From Candidatus Elarobacter sp. (lineage in GTDB: Bacteria > Vulcanimicrobiota > Vulcanimicrobiia > Vulcanimicrobiales > Vulcanimicrobiaceae): a stretch of DNA of 9,193 nucleotides. The notes beneath the pieces are model-generated. The model did not search any database. It was given only the letters and a program-made list of their open reading frames with translations, and had not been told where the DNA came from. Numbering within the stretch: position 1 is the first letter of the stretch; each line of letters opens with the position of its first letter. Location: contig JASLGJ010000458.1 in the NCBI GenBank assembly GCA_030150085.1, positions 1 through 9,193 of the forward strand, given 5' to 3'. This document shows positions 7,066-9,193 of the stretch, piece after piece. A program made the position numbers and the translations under genes.

Positions 7066-7161
7066 CACCTTCGTCGGAATCCCGTCCCACGATCATGGGT
7101 GGGCTGCCTCGGCCGGGCTCCGATTCACCTTTCCCCGCCCCGCTCTTCCGGGGAGGCACGC

Positions 7162-8046
7162 ATGACCGCGACCCGACCGATCAACATCCTGCTGCAGACG
7201 ACCATCCGCTACGACGAGGACGACTGGCACGTCGGCCGCTTCTCGATGCTGCGCGACTACATCGCCGGGCTGACGAACGCCGACGGCGAGCCGCTGGTCC
7301 GCGTGACGGCCCGCGACCGCCATCCCGGTCCGTCGGGCCAGGACCCGGTGCTGAGCACGATCGACTCCAGCGACCAGGACCAGGTCTGGCTGTTCGGAGT
7401 CGACGTCGGCGCCGACACCGGCATCAACGGTCCGGAATGCCGCGCGCTGACGAAGTTCCGCGAGCGCGGCGGCGCGATCATGGCCAGCCGCGACCACCAG
7501 GACGTGGGGGCCTCGCTGTGCACGCTGGGCGGGATCGGCAAAGCGCACTTCTTCCACTCGATCCATCCCGATCCGGATCCCGCCCACCGGATGCGCGACG
7601 ATCCCTACACGACCTCCATCGACTTCCCGAACTTCCACTCCGGCGACAACGGCGACGTGCAGCGCGTGCGCGCCGTCGAACCGCTTCACCCGGTGTTCGC
7701 CGCCGGCGGCATGGTCGAGTCGCTGCCCGCGCACCCGCACGAAGGCGACGTCGGCAAGCCCGTGGACGACGACAGCGCGCGCGTCGTCGCGACCGGCACG
7801 TCCGCGGTGACGGGCCGGCCGTTCAACGTCGCGGTGGCGTTCGAGAGCACGCACGGCAACGGGCGCGGCTGGGCGGTGTCGACCTTCCACCAGTTCGCCG
7901 ACTTCAACTGGGACCCGCGGGCGGGCTGCCCCTCGTTCGTCACCGAGAAGCCGTCCGAGGTGCTGGCGCGCGACCCCGCGCTGCTCGCCGACACCAAGCG
8001 CTACGTGCGCAACCTCGTCGCCTGGCTGGGGCGGCGCGCGCGCTGA
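7162..8046 (+). CDS. Uncharacterised His/Asp-rich protein, first tandem paralogue
   Basis: I do not recognise a named family with confidence. The 294-residue protein has no signal peptide or membrane segment, so it is probably cytoplasmic. It begins INILLQTTI, a buried strand, and QVWLFGVD (74-81), ECRALTKFRERGGAIMASRDHQD (92-114) follow a strand-helix-strand-turn order reminiscent of class I glutamine-amidotransferase-like or ThuA-like folds, but no nucleophile Cys elbow is visible. Residues shared with the next gene include His23, Asp111-His112-Asp114, His129 and His132, His159, His191, His193-Glu194, His243, Asp247 and Asp251, which looks like a metal or acid-base active site. RDDPYTT (145-151) and GCPSF (255-259) are also invariant between the two. 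ATG 7162 is set by GGGGAGG five bases upstream. It heads a same-strand cluster with its paralogue and a cupin-like gene, divergent from the transporters. Confidence 0.6.
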   Translation: MTATRPINILLQTTIRYDEDDWHVGRFSMLRDYIAGLTNADGEPLVRVTARDRHPGPSGQDPVLSTIDSSDQDQVWLFGVDVGADTGINGPECRALTKFRERGGAIMASRDHQDVGASLCTLGGIGKAHFFHSIHPDPDPAHRMRDDPYTTSIDFPNFHSGDNGDVQRVRAVEPLHPVFAAGGMVESLPAHPHEGDVGKPVDDDSARVVATGTSAVTGRPFNVAVAFESTHGNGRGWAVSTFHQFADFNWDPRAGCPSFVTEKPSEVLARDPALLADTKRYVRNLVAWLGRRAR

Positions 8047-8118
8047 GCGCAACCACGGGCCGCTCCGCCTCGGTCGGAACCCGGTACACCCATCCGCGCT
8101 TTTCGCCGGGGAAAACCG

Positions 8119-9012
8119 ATGACCGCGACCGCGACCCGCCGCCCGCTCGAGATCCTGCTCCAGACCACGATCCCCTACGCCGAGGACGACTGGCACATCG
8201 GCCGCTTCGCGCTGCTGCGCGACCACATCGCCGGCCTGACGAACCCTGACGGCGCGCCGCTGGCGCGGGTCACCGCGCGCGACCGCGAGCCCGACGCGCA
8301 GGGGAACGACCCCGTGCTCAGCACGATCGACGACAGCGCCTACGACCAGGTCTGGCTGTTCGGGGTCGACAGCGGCGGCGACACCGGCATCAGCGCCGCG
8401 GAGTGCAAGGCGCTGAGCGCGTTCCGCGCGCGCGGCGGCGCGATCTTCGCCACCCGCGACCACCAGGATCTCGGCTCGTCGCTGTGCTCGCTGGGCGGGA
8501 TCGGCGCGGCCCACTTCTTCCACTCCGAGCAGCTCGACCCCGACGCCGAGCGCAACGTCCGCGACGACCCGTACACGACGAACATCGACTTCCCCAACTA
8601 CCACTCGGGCGCCAACGGTGACGTGCAGGCGGTGCAGGCGGTCGAACCGGCGCACCCGGTGCTGAGCGCGGGCGGGCTCGTGCGCACGCTGCCCGCGCAC
8701 CCGCACGAAGGCGGGGTCGGCAAACCGGCCGGCGACGACAGCGCGCGCGTCGTCGTCACCGGCACCTCGCGCGCGACGCAGCGCCCGTTCAACATCGCGG
8801 TCGCGTTCGAGGGCGCGGACGGCAGCGGGCGCGGCTGGGCCGAGTCGACCTTCCACCACTTCTGCGACTACAACTGGGACACCAGCGCCGGCTGCCCGTC
8901 GTTCGTGGGCGAGCAGCCCTCCGACGCGATCGCGCGCGACCCGCGCCTGCTCGACGACACCAAGCGCTACGTGCGCAATCTGGTCGAGTGGCTGGGACGG
9001 CGCGGGGCGTGA
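8119..9012 (+). CDS. Uncharacterised His/Asp-rich protein, second tandem paralogue
   Basis: The 297-residue product is about 70% identical by eye to the preceding gene along its full length, so the pair arose by tandem duplication followed by considerable divergence. Shared blocks are EDDWHIGRF (22-30), DPVLSTID (64-71), DQVWLFGVD (76-84), RDHQDLGSSLCSLGGIG (113-129), AHFFHS (131-136), RDDPYTTNIDFPNYHSG (148-164), LPAHPHEGGVGKP (191-203) and STFHHFCDYNWD (243-254). Differences concentrate in the loops at 56-63, 137-146 and 216-221, so both copies look functional and constrained. Function is unknown; a metal-dependent or amidotransferase-like enzyme is an inference. ATG 8119 follows GGGGAAAA at a suitable distance and lies 72 bases after the previous stop. 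Its stop overlaps a GTG start of the next gene. Confidence 0.6.
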   Translation: MTATATRRPLEILLQTTIPYAEDDWHIGRFALLRDHIAGLTNPDGAPLARVTARDREPDAQGNDPVLSTIDDSAYDQVWLFGVDSGGDTGISAAECKALSAFRARGGAIFATRDHQDLGSSLCSLGGIGAAHFFHSEQLDPDAERNVRDDPYTTNIDFPNYHSGANGDVQAVQAVEPAHPVLSAGGLVRTLPAHPHEGGVGKPAGDDSARVVVTGTSRATQRPFNIAVAFEGADGSGRGWAESTFHHFCDYNWDTSAGCPSFVGEQPSDAIARDPRLLDDTKRYVRNLVEWLGRRGA

Positions 9013-9193
9013 GCGAAGCGGCGGCGATGGAACGATCGCCGACCTACCCGCCCGGCTTCGCGCTCAGCCACGCCGCCGGCGGCAGCTGGGAAGACGGCCT
9101 GCGCGGCTTCTTCGCCTACCGCGGGCTGGGCGTCGCGGAGGCCACCGGGGGGCGGGTAGGTCGGCGATCGTTCCATCGCCGCCGCTTCGCTCA
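9009..9193 (+). CDS. Cupin-like protein, 5' part only, ending in a fold-back
   Basis: A frame opens with GTG 9009, overlapping the previous stop (GTGA), or with ATG 9027. It reads FALSHAAGGSWEDGLRGFF and then AYRGLGVAEATGGRV. This resembles the N-terminal stretch of small cupin proteins, whose relatives typically continue with GAHVIRA and a metal-binding beta-barrel. The barrel is absent. From about residue 48 (position 9150) onward the bases are the exact reverse complement of the gene's own start, so the following residues (GRRSFHRRRFA) are not genuine protein. The true gene certainly continues elsewhere. The cupin assignment rests on about 40 residues. Close coupling to the paralogue pair suggests a shared pathway. 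Confidence 0.5.
   Translation, partial: MSEAAAMERSPTYPPGFALSHAAGGSWEDGLRGFFAYRGLGVAEATGGRVGRRSFHRRRFA
9010..9193. repeat. 44-bp perfect inverted repeat at the window end
   Basis: The left arm is 9010-9053 and the right arm 9150-9193, with a 96-base loop; all 44 bases match. The left arm is ordinary coding sequence from the start of the cupin-like gene. The right arm runs to the last base of the window, so the repeat may extend further. The switch point shows a GGGCGGGT microhomology with the native frame (GGG CGG GTx), as expected for a template-switch or fold-back event. Confidence 0.95.

Noticed and set aside
7028..7159. N-terminal extension of EamA to ATG 7159
   Set aside because: It would occupy the whole divergent intergenic region, overlap the ribosome site of the opposite gene, and add a non-membrane leader unusual for the family.
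7093..8859. A 588-codon minus-strand frame across both paralogues
   Set aside because: It appears to be internally repetitive only because the sense strand carries two paralogous genes. Their codon-level conservation and ribosome sites support the plus strand.
8967..9176. A 69-codon minus-strand frame at the window end
   Set aside because: Its start region is the reverse-complement copy of the cupin gene start, so it only mirrors the plus-strand peptide MERSPTYPP through the fold-back.
9010..9193. Terminal inverted repeat of an insertion sequence or transposon
   Set aside because: The left arm is ordinary coding sequence continuous with a plausible protein, there is no transposase, and no target duplication can be seen.

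Overview
This is a high-GC bacterial window, clearly chromosomal in character, with no phage, transposase, plasmid or CRISPR content. It has Sec-type signal peptides, a PQQ alcohol dehydrogenase with a periplasmic leader and a tRNA-Leu with an encoded CCA end, so a Gram-negative soil or water bacterium is plausible. The phylum cannot be fixed by reading: a Pseudomonadota-like lineage or a high-GC environmental phylum such as Eremiobacterota would both fit.

Layout. 3-281 (+): C-terminal part of a STAS-like domain protein whose start lies before the window. 354-1328 (+): secreted SGNH hydrolase. 1463-2818 (+): secreted CHAP-domain cysteine peptidase/amidase with an unrecognised N-terminal half, followed by a strong hairpin terminator. 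2934-4643 (-): exported PQQ-dependent alcohol dehydrogenase of the methanol/ethanol family with an Asp-Tyr-Asp active-site pattern that suggests lanthanide use. 4808-4894 (-): tRNA-Leu(CAG) with its own intrinsic terminator. 4950-6164 and 6161-7027 (-): an EamA transporter followed by an MFS transporter, joined by a 4-base GTGA overlap. 7162-8046 and 8119-9012 (+): two tandem paralogues, about 70% identical by eye, of a His/Asp-rich protein family I cannot name. 9009-9193 (+): start of a cupin-like gene, overlapping the previous stop by the same GTGA arrangement.

The window ends in a perfect 44-bp inverted repeat (9010-9053 and 9150-9193). The right arm is the reverse complement of the start of the cupin gene, so the coding sequence turns back on itself. 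This most likely marks a fold-back artefact at a contig end; a real inversion or a natural hairpin end is a less likely alternative.

How the parts work together. The left part encodes exported enzymes that act outside the cytoplasm (SGNH hydrolase, CHAP peptidase, PQQ dehydrogenase). The EamA-MFS pair is probably one translationally coupled transport operon. The tandem paralogue pair plus cupin gene forms a compact same-strand cluster divergent from the transporters. It is the least explained part and the best candidate for an undescribed enzyme system. No stretch longer than 300 bases lacks a gene; the longest gene-free stretch (4644-4807) holds the tRNA terminator and a possible promoter.
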